NCBI RefSeq assembly: GCF_000026145.1
Contig: NC_009445.1
Span: 1,860,001-1,924,000, forward strand
Direction of reading: 5' to 3'
From: Bradyrhizobium sp. ORS 278
GTDB lineage: Bacteria; Pseudomonadota; Alphaproteobacteria; Rhizobiales; Xanthobacteraceae
Length of the DNA: 64,000 bases
Made by a program: the position numbers and the translations under genes. This document shows, one piece after another, positions 19,585 to 28,843 of this stretch (its first letter is position 1; every line of letters starts with the position of its first letter). The notes beneath the pieces are model-generated. The model made no database searches. It was not told the DNA's origin and saw nothing but the letters and a program-made list of their open reading frames with translations.

Positions 19585-19771
19585 ATGCGGCGTTGATCTT
19601 CAGCCAGATGTCGAGATCCAGAAAGGCGTGAACGCCTAGTAGGCTCCACGCCGCTCTGCGCCTCGGATTGGCCGCATGGGCCTTGCCGGAGGCGGGCGCG
19701 TCCCGATCGCGGCCGAAATCACCATGAGCAGGACGCGGAGCTGCTCGGCGCCTGCTCGTCCAAAAAATAGT

Positions 19772-19796
19772 TTGAATCCAAATCATTTTGGTTCAA
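19772..19796. promoter_or_regulatory. Imperfect palindrome, probable operator for the adjacent MarR regulator
   Basis: A 25-bp inverted repeat with outer arms TTGAA and TTCAA is symmetric at 10 of 12 pairs around a central C. It ends 12 bp before ATG 19809 of the MarR-family gene in an AT-rich stretch unlike the surroundings. Autoregulation of the marR-FUSC pair through this site is inferred. Confidence 0.55.
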
Positions 19797-19808
19797 TTGA
19801 ATGGAGGC

Positions 19809-20261
19809 ATGGCACCATCTCCATCCAGCGCCCGTCTCCGGTTCGGCTTCGCGCTTGTCGGGCTCGCTCGCCGGTGGCGGCGGGCCCTCGACGAGCGGAT
19901 GGGCGCGCTCGGTTTGTCGGATGCGGCGTGGCCGCCGCTGGTGCATCTCGACCGCACGGGCGACGGCATCACCCAGAACGAACTGGCGGCCCGTTGCGGC
20001 ATCGACGGATCGAGCCTGGTGCGTCTGCTCGACATCCTCGGTGAGCGCGGCCTGGTCGAGCGGCGGGTCTCGCCCGACGATCGCCGCTCGCGGCTGGTGT
20101 TTCTCACCACGAAGGGCAGGCGGCTGCTGAGCTCCGTCTACCGCGTCCTGCAAGAGGCCGAGAGCGCGATGCTCCGGGACATCGACGATTCACGCCTGCA
20201 GGCCACGCTGGACATGTTCGCCCGGATCGAGCAGCGGCTCGAAGGAGACGACGACGAATGA
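19809..20261 (+). CDS. MarR family transcriptional regulator
   Basis: Winged-helix regulator of 150 residues. The HTH region reads ITQNELAARCGIDGSSLVRLLDIL, followed by the wing RRVSPDDRRSRLVFLTTKG, which is diagnostic for MarR. The start is uncertain: ATG 19809 has GGAGG only one base away, and TTG codons at 19788 and 19797 are in frame but lie inside or at the edge of the palindrome. The stop overlaps the start of the FUSC exporter gene as ATGA, so it should control efflux of an aromatic or antibiotic-like compound. Confidence 0.85.
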   Translation: MAPSPSSARLRFGFALVGLARRWRRALDERMGALGLSDAAWPPLVHLDRTGDGITQNELAARCGIDGSSLVRLLDILGERGLVERRVSPDDRRSRLVFLTTKGRRLLSSVYRVLQEAESAMLRDIDDSRLQATLDMFARIEQRLEGDDDE

Positions 20262-22152
20262 ATGCCTCAATCGCCTCTCGGCTCGGTTTCGATGGGGCCA
20301 GGCTGGTCTTCGGCTTGCGGACGGCGATGGCTGCCTGCCTCGCGCTGCTGCTCGCCTGGCTGGGCGGATTGGAGCATCCGCAATGGGCGGCCATGACGGT
20401 GTGGGCGGCGTCACAGCCGCTCCGCGGACATCTGCTGGAGAAGAGCGTCGCACGATTCGTGGGCACTCTCATCGGCGTGGCCTTCGGCTTGGCCTTGATG
20501 CGCCTCGCGCGCGGCGAGCCGATCGTGCTCGTGGCCGGCATCTCGCTGTGGATCGGCCTTTGCGCCTTTGCCGGCAATCTCGTCCGGGGCTATGCGTCCT
20601 ATGCCGCGCTCCTGTCCGGCTACTCGGCGGCGATGGTGGCGCTGCTGGACGCCCCCATCCCGAGCATGTGCTGGCCCTTGGCGCCGATCGTGTGCTCACC
20701 GTCGCGGTCGGAATTCTGGCCGCGCTGCTCGTCGGCTGGCTGTTCGCCGCGCCCGGCGACAATGCGTCGGTGCTGGAAAAGGTCCGGCTTCTCAACGCGC
20801 GGCTGGTCGCCGACATCGTGGCGCGCCTGCGCCGGGCGCCGGTCACGGAGAATGAGCAGCGTTCGCTTCTCTCGGACATCGCGGCACTCGAGGGCCTGCT
20901 CGACCTGCATGGCGCCGGCTCGCGCCACAGACGGCGACTGGTCCGTAGGGTCCGCGCGGTCCTGGCAGCACAGGTTTCGGCCGTGCTGTGGCTGCGCTCG
21001 GACGACAGCCGCGCCATCGAGGCATCGGCAATCGATCTGGTCGCGGGCACGAAGCTGTCCGGGACCGGCCTCTCTGGGAACGCGCTGCAGCGGCTGCGCG
21101 AGGCGTCAGTCGCCGCGACTTCTCAGGGCGCTCTGACTTCCGTCCTGAACGAGCTTGCCGCCTCGACAAACAGCCTGGACGATCTCGACGCAGCCTCGGC
21201 TGCAGAACCCCTGCTGCATCGCGATTGGATGCTGGCGCGCCGTGCGATGTTGCGCGCTCTCGTAGCAATGCTGGCCACCGGCCTGGTCTGGCTCGTAACC
21301 GGCTGGGAGATGGGCGGCTTCATGATGCTGGGCACGGCGATCATGCTGTCCGTGTTCTCGACCTTTGAGAAGCCGGCCGCGATCCTGCCTCACGTGCTCG
21401 CAGGACAGGTTTTGGGAGCAAGTCTCGCATTGGCCTGCCGTTGGCTGGTCTGGCCCTATCTCGGCGGATCGCTCGGTGCGGTTCTGGCGATGATGCCCTT
21501 CATTCTGCTCGGGGCGCCGCTCCTGGCGCATCGCCTGACCCAGCGCATGGCGTTCGACGTCAACATGGTGCTGCTGCTGATGCTGCAGCCGAACTGGCCG
21601 CAGACGATGACCTTCGGGCATTCGCTGATGGCCAGTCTCGCGGTCGTCGCCGGCCCCGTCGTCGGGCTGATCGCCTTCAGCCTGATCTATCCCGTCGACA
21701 GCCGCCGCCGCTATGAGGCGGTCAGACATGCGATGATCGACGACCTCGAACACCTTGCGGCCACCGCCCTGCGGTCGGACCGCCGCAAGCAATGGCGCGC
21801 ACTGCTGCATCACCGCGTCCTGCTCGCTACCTATTGGGGCGAGCGCGCGTCTTGTTCGACGCCGCGCCTGGCGGACGATGCGCTGGCGCTGCTGTATGTC
21901 GGACAGGCGATCGAGCAGCTCGGTGACTTCGCCGCACGCGCTGCGTCGCCGGGCATGAAACGGCGCTGCGCGGCGACGCTGGAGCGGCTGCATCGGATCG
22001 GCACGGACCCGCTGCGCGCGGCGCACGCATTGCTCGCTACGGTCCGCCGGCTGCCGGCCGAGATGGCCGGCACGACCATCCTGGAGCAGGCGGCGGCGAA
22101 GCTCGCCGAGCGACCGACGGCGTTTCGCAAGACGGCTGCCGACGCGCGTTAA
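20258..22152 (+). pseudogene. FUSC/aromatic-acid exporter family protein, frameshifted in a C-run
   Basis: Inner-membrane exporter of the fusaric-acid-resistance/AaeB type. The first 133 or so codons (20258-20656) give a normal N-terminal membrane domain ending MVALLDAP. The family-like continuation (HPEHVLALGADRVLTVAVG) lies in another frame from about 20657 to 22152, including a second set of spans near residues 340-480. Adding one C to the C5 run at 20652-20656 restores a 631-residue protein. The remainder is uncorrupted and free of stops, so the lesion is recent, a sequencing error, or a phase-variable tract. It overlaps the MarR gene by 4 bp. Confidence 0.8.
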
Positions 22153-22153
22153 T

Positions 22154-24808
22154 TTAGCTCGCGGCGGCGTGGATCTCCGGCGAGCTGCTGTCTTCTCCGG
22201 ATTGCGTGAACGCCTGCAGCGCCTCCGCCATCTGAACGCGGCCGCCGACGCCGGTGATGACGACGTCAACCATTGTGAACGACGAGTGGAAATGGCCGCG
22301 CGCCTTGAGCTGACCGACCGGCACGCCGGCCGCGGCGAGCGCTTCCGCATAGGCGACACCCTCGTCGCGCAGCGGATCGAACTCGCAGGTCACGATATAG
22401 GCCGGCGGCAGTCCCTTCAGCTGGCCGCGCAGCGGCGACACCCGGGGATCGGTGCGGTCCGCCGGCGAGCAGTAGATGTCCCAGAACCAAAACATCAGCC
22501 CGCGCGTCAGGAAGTAGCCTGCGGCGTTCTCGGCGTAGGACGGACGATCGAAGCTGCAATCGGTGACCGGACAGACCAGCAGCTGGCCCCCGATCGCCGG
22601 CCCGCCGCGGTCGCGCGCCAACTGGCACGTGACGGCGGCGATGTTGCCGCCCGCGCTCCAGCCGGCCACCAGCACCGGCCCCTCGCGGCCGCCGAGCTCG
22701 GCGGCGTGCTCGGACACCCACTTCGCCGCGGCATAGCCGTCCTCGGCCGCGGCGGGGAAGCGATGCTCCGGCGCGTGGCGGTAGTTCACGCTGACGAAGA
22801 TCATGTTGGAGCGGCGGCACAGGTCGCGGCAGAACGGATCGTCCGACTGCTCGTCGCCGAGCACCCAGCCGCCGCCGTGGAAGTACACGACGATCGGATG
22901 CGGGCCCGGCGTCGCCGGACGGTAGAGGCGGTAGGCGAGGGGACCTTCGGCGCCCGGCAGCGTGCCGTCCTTCACTTCGCCGACGGGGCGGCCTGGCGGC
23001 CGGGCCTTGTTGAACTCAGCGACGAAGTCGCGTGCGCCTTGCGCGCCCATCGATTCGATCGGCGGCAGGTTCATCTCGGTGAGCATGTTCAGCACCAGCC
23101 GGACATCCGGCTGCAGCTTCACGATCTCGCCGTCGTTGCACTGGGTCGCGCCGCCCGGGCCGGTCAGCCTGAAGCCGAGCATGCCGCGGCTGACGACCTC
23201 GTTGCAGATGCCGCGATACGGGCCAACGCCGCCGGTATAGGGCATCAAGGTCTGCGGCTTGCCCAGTACGTTGGCGCCCGTGTACCAGGTGTTGGCGAGC
23301 CGGTGCAGCGTCACGGTCGAGCAGTCCGCCATGTGGCGCATCCAGCCGGCCTGCGCCGTCTCGGTCGGTTCGATCGTGGTGAAGCCCGCGTCGCGCAGCG
23401 CGGCCAGCCGATCGACCACGAAGTCGACATGCTGCTCGATCGACACCGCCATGTTCGACAGCACCGAGGGGCTGCCGGGGCCCGTGATCAGGAACAGATT
23501 CGGGAAGCCGGCGACGGTCAGTCCGAGATAGCTCTCCGGCCCGTTCGCCCAGCTGTCGTCGAGCGACTTGCCGCCGCGGCCCTTGATCGGATGCACGGCG
23601 CGGATCGCGCCGGTCATGGCGTCGAAGCCGGTCGCGAACACGATGACGTCGACGTCGAAGCTGCGCCTGTCGGTTTTGATCGCGCCGGCGGTGATCGATG
23701 CGATCGGCTCCTTGCGCAGGTTCACCAGCGTCACGTTCGGACGGTTGAACGTCGCGTAGTAGTTGGTGTCGAGGCACGGACGCTTGGCGCCGAACGGATG
23801 ATCGTGAGGCGTGAGCGCCTCGGCCGTCTCGGGATCCTTGACGATCGTGCGGATCTTCTCGCGGATGAGATCGGCGAGAAGGGCGTTGCCGTCGGCATCG
23901 ACGCCCTGGTCGGCCCAGAGCTGCGTCAGCATGCCGACGAGGTCGCCCGAGGCCCACATCTTCTCGAAGCGCTCGCGGCGCTCGGCCTCGCTCAGCGCCC
24001 AGCTGAATTCCGTCGCTGGCGGGATCGGCACGCCGGTCATCGACCAGCGCGCCTGCTCGCGCAAGGCATTGCGATCCTGCGCCAGCTGGGCGGCGCGATC
24101 CGCCGGCAGCGGGCCGTTATGCGCCGGAAGCGCGAAGTTCGGCGTGCGCTGGAATACGGTGAGCTGCGCGGCCTGCTCGGCGATGATCGGGATCGACTGG
24201 ATGCCCGAGGAGCCGGTGCCGATGACCGCGACGCGATTGCCGCGGAGGTCGACGCCGTCATGCGGCCAGCGGCTGGTGAAGTAGATCTCGCCCTTGAAAT
24301 CATGCACGCCGTCGATCTCCGGCGGCTTCGGCTGCGACAGGCAGCCGGTCGCCATGATGTAGTGGCGGCAGGAGACGGCGGGGCCCTTGTCGGTGGTCAG
24401 CAGCCAGCGCTCCTGGGATTCATCCCAGGCGGCGCCAAGCACGCGGGTGCCGAAGCGGATGTCGCGGCGCAGGTCGTAGCGGTCGGCGACGAAGCCGAGA
24501 TAGCGCAGGATCTCCGGCTGAGTGGCGTATTTCTCCGACCACTGCCAGGCGGTCTCGAGCTCGGGATCGAAGGTGTAGCTGTAGTCGACGGTCTGGATGT
24601 CGCAGCGGGCGCCGGGATAGCGGTTCCAATACCAGGTGCCGCCGACATCGTTGGCGGTATCGAGCGCCACGGTCGAGAAACCGGCCTTGCGCAGCCGGTG
24701 GAGCAGGTACAAGCCCGCAAATCCGGCGCCGACGACGGCGACGTCCACTGTCTGGGATTCGCCGTGAGTCGATTCCTGCGCACGCGCCTCGACCAGACCG
24801 TCTGACAT
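22154..24808 (-). CDS. Baeyer-Villiger-type flavin monooxygenase fused to an HSL-family esterase
   Basis: Fusion of 884 residues. Residues about 20-560 are a class B flavoprotein monooxygenase: FAD-binding [27 protein letters not shown] at 56-70, NADPH-binding [10 protein letters not shown] near 190 and a Baeyer-Villiger fingerprint [14 protein letters not shown] in which residue 177 is Phe where the consensus FxGxxxHxxxWP has His. Residues about 600-870 are an alpha/beta hydrolase of the hormone-sensitive-lipase group: oxyanion motif HGGGW at 644-648, nucleophile in GWSAGG (Ser718), Asp in [10 protein letters not shown] and His in ARGHFHSS. The expected chemistry is ketone to ester or lactone, then hydrolysis. 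ATG 24808 follows GGGAGG. It is a single gene between the FUSC gene and serA. Confidence 0.85.
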   Translation of the reverse strand: MSDGLVEARAQESTHGESQTVDVAVVGAGFAGLYLLHRLRKAGFSTVALDTANDVGGTWYWNRYPGARCDIQTVDYSYTFDPELETAWQWSEKYATQPEILRYLGFVADRYDLRRDIRFGTRVLGAAWDESQERWLLTTDKGPAVSCRHYIMATGCLSQPKPPEIDGVHDFKGEIYFTSRWPHDGVDLRGNRVAVIGTGSSGIQSIPIIAEQAAQLTVFQRTPNFALPAHNGPLPADRAAQLAQDRNALREQARWSMTGVPIPPATEFSWALSEAERRERFEKMWASGDLVGMLTQLWADQGVDADGNALLADLIREKIRTIVKDPETAEALTPHDHPFGAKRPCLDTNYYATFNRPNVTLVNLRKEPIASITAGAIKTDRRSFDVDVIVFATGFDAMTGAIRAVHPIKGRGGKSLDDSWANGPESYLGLTVAGFPNLFLITGPGSPSVLSNMAVSIEQHVDFVVDRLAALRDAGFTTIEPTETAQAGWMRHMADCSTVTLHRLANTWYTGANVLGKPQTLMPYTGGVGPYRGICNEVVSRGMLGFRLTGPGGATQCNDGEIVKLQPDVRLVLNMLTEMNLPPIESMGAQGARDFVAEFNKARPPGRPVGEVKDGTLPGAEGPLAYRLYRPATPGPHPIVVYFHGGGWVLGDEQSDDPFCRDLCRRSNMIFVSVNYRHAPEHRFPAAAEDGYAAAKWVSEHAAELGGREGPVLVAGWSAGGNIAAVTCQLARDRGGPAIGGQLLVCPVTDCSFDRPSYAENAAGYFLTRGLMFWFWDIYCSPADRTDPRVSPLRGQLKGLPPAYIVTCEFDPLRDEGVAYAEALAAAGVPVGQLKARGHFHSSFTMVDVVITGVGGRVQMAEALQAFTQSGEDSSSPEIHAAAS

Positions 24809-25095
24809 GCTGACCTCCCGATGATTTTATGATTGCGGGAAGGCTAGTCTTGCTCGCCTGGTTTGTCAGCACACAAAGTAACGATCTGCGGTTGTTGCGC
24901 CGCAAGAAGCTGCATGAATCCGGTATGCCAGGCGCCGTTTTTGCATCGCCGCTCAAATTGCTGTTGCGGAGTGGACAAGATGCTGAGAAAGCGACAGAAA
25001 GCGCTCCTGCCGCGGCGCATTCACCAAGTTTCAACGCATCGCGACTGTAACACCTGCAACACGACGCCACACCCACGATCAACCAGGCCAGGCCC

Positions 25096-26343
25096 ATGCC
25101 GCTCTCGCTGCCCAAGCAAAAGATTCGCGTTCTGCTCCTCGAGGGCGTGAACGACTCGGCCGTCCGCATGTTCGAGGCCAGCGGCTATACCGAGGTCGAA
25201 CGGCTGCCCAAGGCGCTCGGCTCGGCGGAATTGAAGCGGATGCTGTCCGGCGTTCACATGCTCGGCATCCGCTCGCGGACGAATCTGACCGCCGACGTGC
25301 TGCAGGCGGCCGACCGGCTGATGGCCGTGGGCTGCTTCTCGGTCGGCACCAACCAGGTCGATCTCGATGCGGCGCGGCGGCTCGGCATCCCCGTCTTCAA
25401 CGCGCCCTATTCGAACACCCGCAGCGTCGCCGAGCTGACCATCGCCGAGGTCGTGATGCTGATGCGGCGGATCTTCCCGCGCTCGGTGTCGGCGCATGCC
25501 GGCGGCTGGGACAAGTCGGCCAATGGCAGCCGCGAGGTGCGCGGCAAGACGCTCGGCATCATCGGCTACGGCAATATCGGCTCGCAGCTGTCGAACCTCG
25601 CCGAAGCCATGGGCATGCGGGTGATCTTCTTCGACCTCACCGACAAGCTCCGCCACGGCAACACCGAGCCGGTCGAAAGCCTCGACGAACTGCTGGCTAA
25701 TAGCGACGTCGTGTCGCTGCACGTGCCGGAGACGCCGGCGACCGCCAACATGATCGGCGAGCGCCAGATCCGGCACATGAAGGACGGCGCCTACCTCATC
25801 AACAATTCGCGCGGCACGGTGGTCGACATCGACGCGCTGGCGAGCGCGCTGCGCGAGGGCAAGCTGTCGGGCGCCGCCGTCGACGTGTTTCCGGTCGAAC
25901 CGGCCTCGAACGCCGATCCGTTCGTGTCGCCGCTGCAGGGCCTGCCCAACGTGATCCTGACCCCGCATGTCGGCGGCTCCACCGAGGAGGCGCAGGATCG
26001 CATCGGCGGCGAGGTCGCGCGCAAGCTGATCGATTACTCCGACGTCGGCTCGACTTTCGGCGCGGTCAACTTCCCGCAGGTGCAGCTGCCGGCGCGCCCG
26101 ACCGGCACGCGCTTCATCCACGTCCACCGCAACGTGCCGGGCGTGCTGCGCCAGGTCAACGAGGCGGTGTCACGGCACAACATCAACATCCTCGCGCAAT
26201 ATCTGCAGACCGATCCGGAAGTCGGCTACGTCGTGCTGGAAACCGACGTGGTTGGCGGCGAAGGTGAGGAGCTGCTGTCGGAGCTGCGCGCGGTGGACGG
26301 CACGATCCGCGTGCGCGTGCTGTACGATCACGACAGGCCGTGA
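25096..26343 (+). CDS. serA: D-3-phosphoglycerate dehydrogenase
   Basis: First enzyme of serine biosynthesis, oxidising 3-phosphoglycerate with NAD. It is 415 residues, the E. coli-like length with a C-terminal ACT domain (about 340-412, RFIHVHRNVPGVLRQVNEAV). The NAD motif is GIIGYGNIGSQLS, the catalytic Arg lies in SVGTNQVD to INNSRGTVVD, and the His is in LTPHVGGSTEEAQ. A TOBE-domain gene begins 19 bp after its stop. Confidence 0.92.
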   Translation: MPLSLPKQKIRVLLLEGVNDSAVRMFEASGYTEVERLPKALGSAELKRMLSGVHMLGIRSRTNLTADVLQAADRLMAVGCFSVGTNQVDLDAARRLGIPVFNAPYSNTRSVAELTIAEVVMLMRRIFPRSVSAHAGGWDKSANGSREVRGKTLGIIGYGNIGSQLSNLAEAMGMRVIFFDLTDKLRHGNTEPVESLDELLANSDVVSLHVPETPATANMIGERQIRHMKDGAYLINNSRGTVVDIDALASALREGKLSGAAVDVFPVEPASNADPFVSPLQGLPNVILTPHVGGSTEEAQDRIGGEVARKLIDYSDVGSTFGAVNFPQVQLPARPTGTRFIHVHRNVPGVLRQVNEAVSRHNINILAQYLQTDPEVGYVVLETDVVGGEGEELLSELRAVDGTIRVRVLYDHDRP

Positions 26344-26362
26344 ATGGGAAAGGCTGACGTCG

Positions 26363-26842
26363 ATGAGCGCACAGTCCCCGTCCTCGTCAGCCTCCTCCAT
26401 CGTGCTCAGCACGACCGTCCCGGCACGGGTGCTGCGGCATGATCCGCAATACGGCATGTCGACCTTGTTCTTCGCCGACGGTGAGCTGCGCGTGCCGATG
26501 GTCGATGCCGCTGTCGATGCCGGCGTCTCCGTGACCATCGAGGCGCGCGACGTCTCGATCGCGCTGTCGCGGCCGATGGACGTGTCGATCACCAACCGGC
26601 TGCCCGGCCGGATCGAGGAGATTCTGCCGCTCGACCCGCCCTATGTGCGTGTGACCTTCGATCTCGGTTCAACGAAGCTGCACGCGCTGGTGACGCTGGA
26701 GTCGGTCGAGCGGCTGGCGCTGGAACCGGAATTGTCCGCCTGGGCGATGATCAAGAGCGTCGCGATCGGGCCCGGCGCGGTTCGGCCTTCGGAGCTGCCT
26801 CGGCCGCGCCGCTGGCCCGCTTCTGATAGTGGGGATCCGTAG
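26363..26842 (+). CDS. Stand-alone ModC-like TOBE-domain protein (molybdate/oxyanion-binding type)
   Basis: Protein of 159 residues without any ATPase domain. Residues about 12-125 align by eye with the C-terminal regulatory part of ModC, including the one in this window: VLRHDPQYGMSTLFFADGEL, EARDVSIALSRP, ITNRLPGRIEEI, and the closing IKSVAI. The TOBE fold binds molybdate or related oxyanions. A Pro/Arg/Ser-rich tail of 24 residues follows. ATG 26363 is preceded by AAAGG. The last 92 bp overlap the 3' end of the convergent modE gene. It could be a molybdate sensor or store acting in trans; the function is not known. Confidence 0.72.
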   Translation: MSAQSPSSSASSIVLSTTVPARVLRHDPQYGMSTLFFADGELRVPMVDAAVDAGVSVTIEARDVSIALSRPMDVSITNRLPGRIEEILPLDPPYVRVTFDLGSTKLHALVTLESVERLALEPELSAWAMIKSVAIGPGAVRPSELPRPRRWPASDSGDP

Positions 26843-27173
26843 CCTTCTGCAATTCGCCGAGCGCCGCAGTGGTCGCCGTGCGCGTCCGCCGCTCCATCGA
26901 GCGGTACAGCGCGATCAGCCGCTCGCCGAACGCGGTGATCTCGGCGCCGCCGCCGCGGCGGCCGGGATGCGTCTCGAACACCGGCGTCTCAAAGGTGCGG
27001 TTCAGCGCATCGACCATCAGCCAGCATTTGCGATAGGAGATTCCGCTCGCGCGCGCCGCGCCGAGGATCGAGCGCTCCCTGCGAACGAACTCGATCAGCT
27101 GCAGATCCTCCGGCGACAGGCTGCCGCCGTTGCCGAAGCTGATAGTCAATGCGATCTGCGCCGCGCCCTTCAT
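26751..27173 (-). CDS. modE: ModE-like regulator with HTH domain only
   Basis: Molybdenum-type LysR-like winged-helix protein of 140 residues. The HTH is SILGAARASGISYRKCWLMVDALN, followed by RRGGGAEITAFGERLIALYRSME, typical of the ModE N-terminal domain. The C-terminal TOBE domains that bind molybdate in full ModE (about 260 residues) are absent; the end is a Lys/Arg/Ala-rich tail. The start overlaps the DUF2478 gene stop as ATGA. Likely targets are the palindromes at 28770-28805 and 31516-31535. Confidence 0.83.
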   Translation of the reverse strand: MKGAAQIALTISFGNGGSLSPEDLQLIEFVRRERSILGAARASGISYRKCWLMVDALNRTFETPVFETHPGRRGGGAEITAFGERLIALYRSMERRTRTATTAALGELQKATDPHYQKRASGAAEAAPKAEPRRARSRRS

Positions 27174-27760
27174 GCCATTCCGATCCGCTCGCGTTCGGCG
27201 CCGATCATGTCACGGGCGATGCGCGATGTCACCCGGCGTCCGGCCCACGCCTCGATCCAGCCGGGGCCGCGCGCCGCGTCGACGGTGACACATTCGGCAA
27301 ACGTGCCGGCAAACCGTGTCCACGCCTCCACCATCGTCGGCGAGACCGCGGTGATGATCGGAAGCCCGGCGGAGATCGCGGAGCCGAAGGCGTCGGCGAG
27401 GCCGCCGCCGGTGGCCTCCTGCTTGCCGAACTTGCTGAGGATGACGACGTCGGTGCCGCGGAGGATCGACTGCTGCACGGCGGCGCAGGCCAGCACCAGG
27501 CCTTCCGGATCGAGGTTGCAGGCCAGCGATCCCGGACCGAGGTCTTGCGAGATCGAGAACAGCCTGTTGTCATCGAGGCTGCGCAGCATCATGGACTTGC
27601 ACGGCTTGGCCTTGTCGGCGCTGCTCTCGACCACGCCTGACACGCGCAGGCCGGCGTCCGCGAGGCGCACGGCGAAGTCGCCGAGCAGGTCCTGAATCAC
27701 CGGCGATGCCGCGCCCTGCAGCGCCACGATCCGGCACGTTCCGATATCGACTGAAGCCAT
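27170..27760 (-). CDS. DUF2478 family protein in the molybdenum cluster
   Basis: Protein of 196 residues recognised as DUF2478, a family of unknown biochemical role often found near molybdenum genes. It starts with a strand-loop ALQGAASPVIQDLLGDFA, has LSKFGKQEATGGGL in the middle, and looks like a P-loop-related alpha/beta fold, although a canonical GKS/T is missing. ATG 27760 is preceded by an ideal GAGGAGG. The gene lies 11 bp after the YqeB-like gene and overlaps modE, so the three are one operon. Confidence 0.75.
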   Translation of the reverse strand: MASVDIGTCRIVALQGAASPVIQDLLGDFAVRLADAGLRVSGVVESSADKAKPCKSMMLRSLDDNRLFSISQDLGPGSLACNLDPEGLVLACAAVQQSILRGTDVVILSKFGKQEATGGGLADAFGSAISAGLPIITAVSPTMVEAWTRFAGTFAECVTVDAARGPGWIEAWAGRRVTSRIARDMIGAERERIGMA

Positions 27761-27771
27761 GGCAGTCCTCC

Positions 27772-28635
27772 TCACACATTGGCGGAGACGCGGCCCGCCG
27801 TCCGGCCGGTTTGCATGATCTGGTGAACGGCCGACACGACGCTCGCGGCGATCGACTGGCCGCGCTCGTCCATGCCGGTCCAGGCGCCGTGACGGCCGCG
27901 CGGATCGATCTCCAGCAGCTTGACGTTGGCCGGCACGCGCAAGCCGTCGCGCGCGATGCCGCGCAGTGCGCCGTCGAGCGGCGCCAGCACCGGCGTGCCG
28001 CCGAGCGAGCCGAGCTGCAGGCCCTTGTAGACGCGGGTGCCGATGTCGAGCGGCGTGTACCAGACGGCGTCCTGGTCGGAATAGATGAAACGCTCGCGCC
28101 CGGCGCCGCCGAGATCGCGCGCCTTGCCGTCGGCGTTGCGGGTGTGGCCTTCGGCGACGATGGCGCCGGTCTCGCACGGATGCGTCTCGATCGCGATGTC
28201 GCAATTATGCCCGATCGCAAAGCGGGGACCGATGCCGACGGCGATGCCGGCGACGCCGCGCAGGTCCGGCGTCACCAGATGCTTCTGCATGCGCGCATCG
28301 ACGATGACCGAGGGATAGCGATAGGCGATGATGTCGGTGAGATGCATTCCGGTCACCGCCACCCGGCCGGGATCGCGGTGAATCTGCACGACGTCGGCGA
28401 TGCTCTCGGCCTTCGCGCCGCTCACGCCGTCGATATCGCGCGGCTCGCCGAACAGGACGTCGTGGAACGCCATGCCGCGGCGGATCACCGGCGGGAAGGC
28501 GTCATGACAGAGCACGATCGCAAAGCGCGCGTGGCTGAGCTTCGCCGCGATGGCGGAGGCGATCTCGTTGGTGCCCAGCACCAGCGCAAGCGGCTTCGGC
28601 GCGTTCGGATGCCAGGTGATTGCGGCGGCTCTCAT
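27772..28635 (-). CDS. YqeB/EF2563-like molybdenum-hydroxylase accessory protein
   Basis: Protein of 287 residues. It resembles the EF2563 (YqeB) family linked to assembly of selenium-dependent molybdenum hydroxylases: LVLGTNEIASAIAAKL near the N terminus (Rossmann-like), IRRGMAFHDVLFGE, VIVDARMQKH, GIGPRFAIGHNCDIAIET and GALRGIARDGLRV ending in IDPRG. ATG 28635 has GAGG 8 bases upstream; the open frame extends to 28710. It is first in the operon with DUF2478 and modE, below a ModE-like site. Confidence 0.75.
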   Translation of the reverse strand: MRAAAITWHPNAPKPLALVLGTNEIASAIAAKLSHARFAIVLCHDAFPPVIRRGMAFHDVLFGEPRDIDGVSGAKAESIADVVQIHRDPGRVAVTGMHLTDIIAYRYPSVIVDARMQKHLVTPDLRGVAGIAVGIGPRFAIGHNCDIAIETHPCETGAIVAEGHTRNADGKARDLGGAGRERFIYSDQDAVWYTPLDIGTRVYKGLQLGSLGGTPVLAPLDGALRGIARDGLRVPANVKLLEIDPRGRHGAWTGMDERGQSIAASVVSAVHQIMQTGRTAGRVSANV

Positions 28636-28769
28636 GCTGATGACCTCGTGTTGCGGGATCGGATGAGCAAGCGCCGGGCCAGACGGTCGAGGTCGAGCCA
28701 AAGTGTTCATTCCGTTGGTGAAACCGATCCATGGCCCGCTTTGTTCGATCCGAAGCTATATTGTATAAG

Positions 28770-28805
28770 ATATAACATGGAAGGTTATATTGTCGCGTAT
28801 ACAAC
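28770..28805. promoter_or_regulatory. Overlapping ModE-type palindromes (Mo-box) upstream of the yqeB-like operon
   Basis: Three alternating half-sites lie in an AT-rich island: ATATAAC at 28770-28776, GTTATATT at 28784-28791 and TATACAAC at 28798-28805. The first two form a perfect 7-bp inverted repeat with a 7-bp spacer. The last two resemble the known E. coli ModE operator layout (GTTATAT, short spacer, inverted TATA-AAC). The site sits 135 bp upstream of the yqeB-like start and 39 bp past the modC stop. Confidence 0.6.
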
Positions 28806-28843
28806 AGGGCGCGATCGCGCCGGGAGTGCGCAGGGGACGTGGA

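Noticed and set aside
20652..20656. Programmed frameshifting in the FUSC gene
   Set aside because: A C5 run without a known slippery heptamer or a clear downstream structure; mutation or sequencing error is simpler.
22169..24805. 878-codon plus-strand open frame opposite the monooxygenase-esterase gene
   Set aside because: It covers the real gene almost exactly and shows mirrored codon bias and no motifs.
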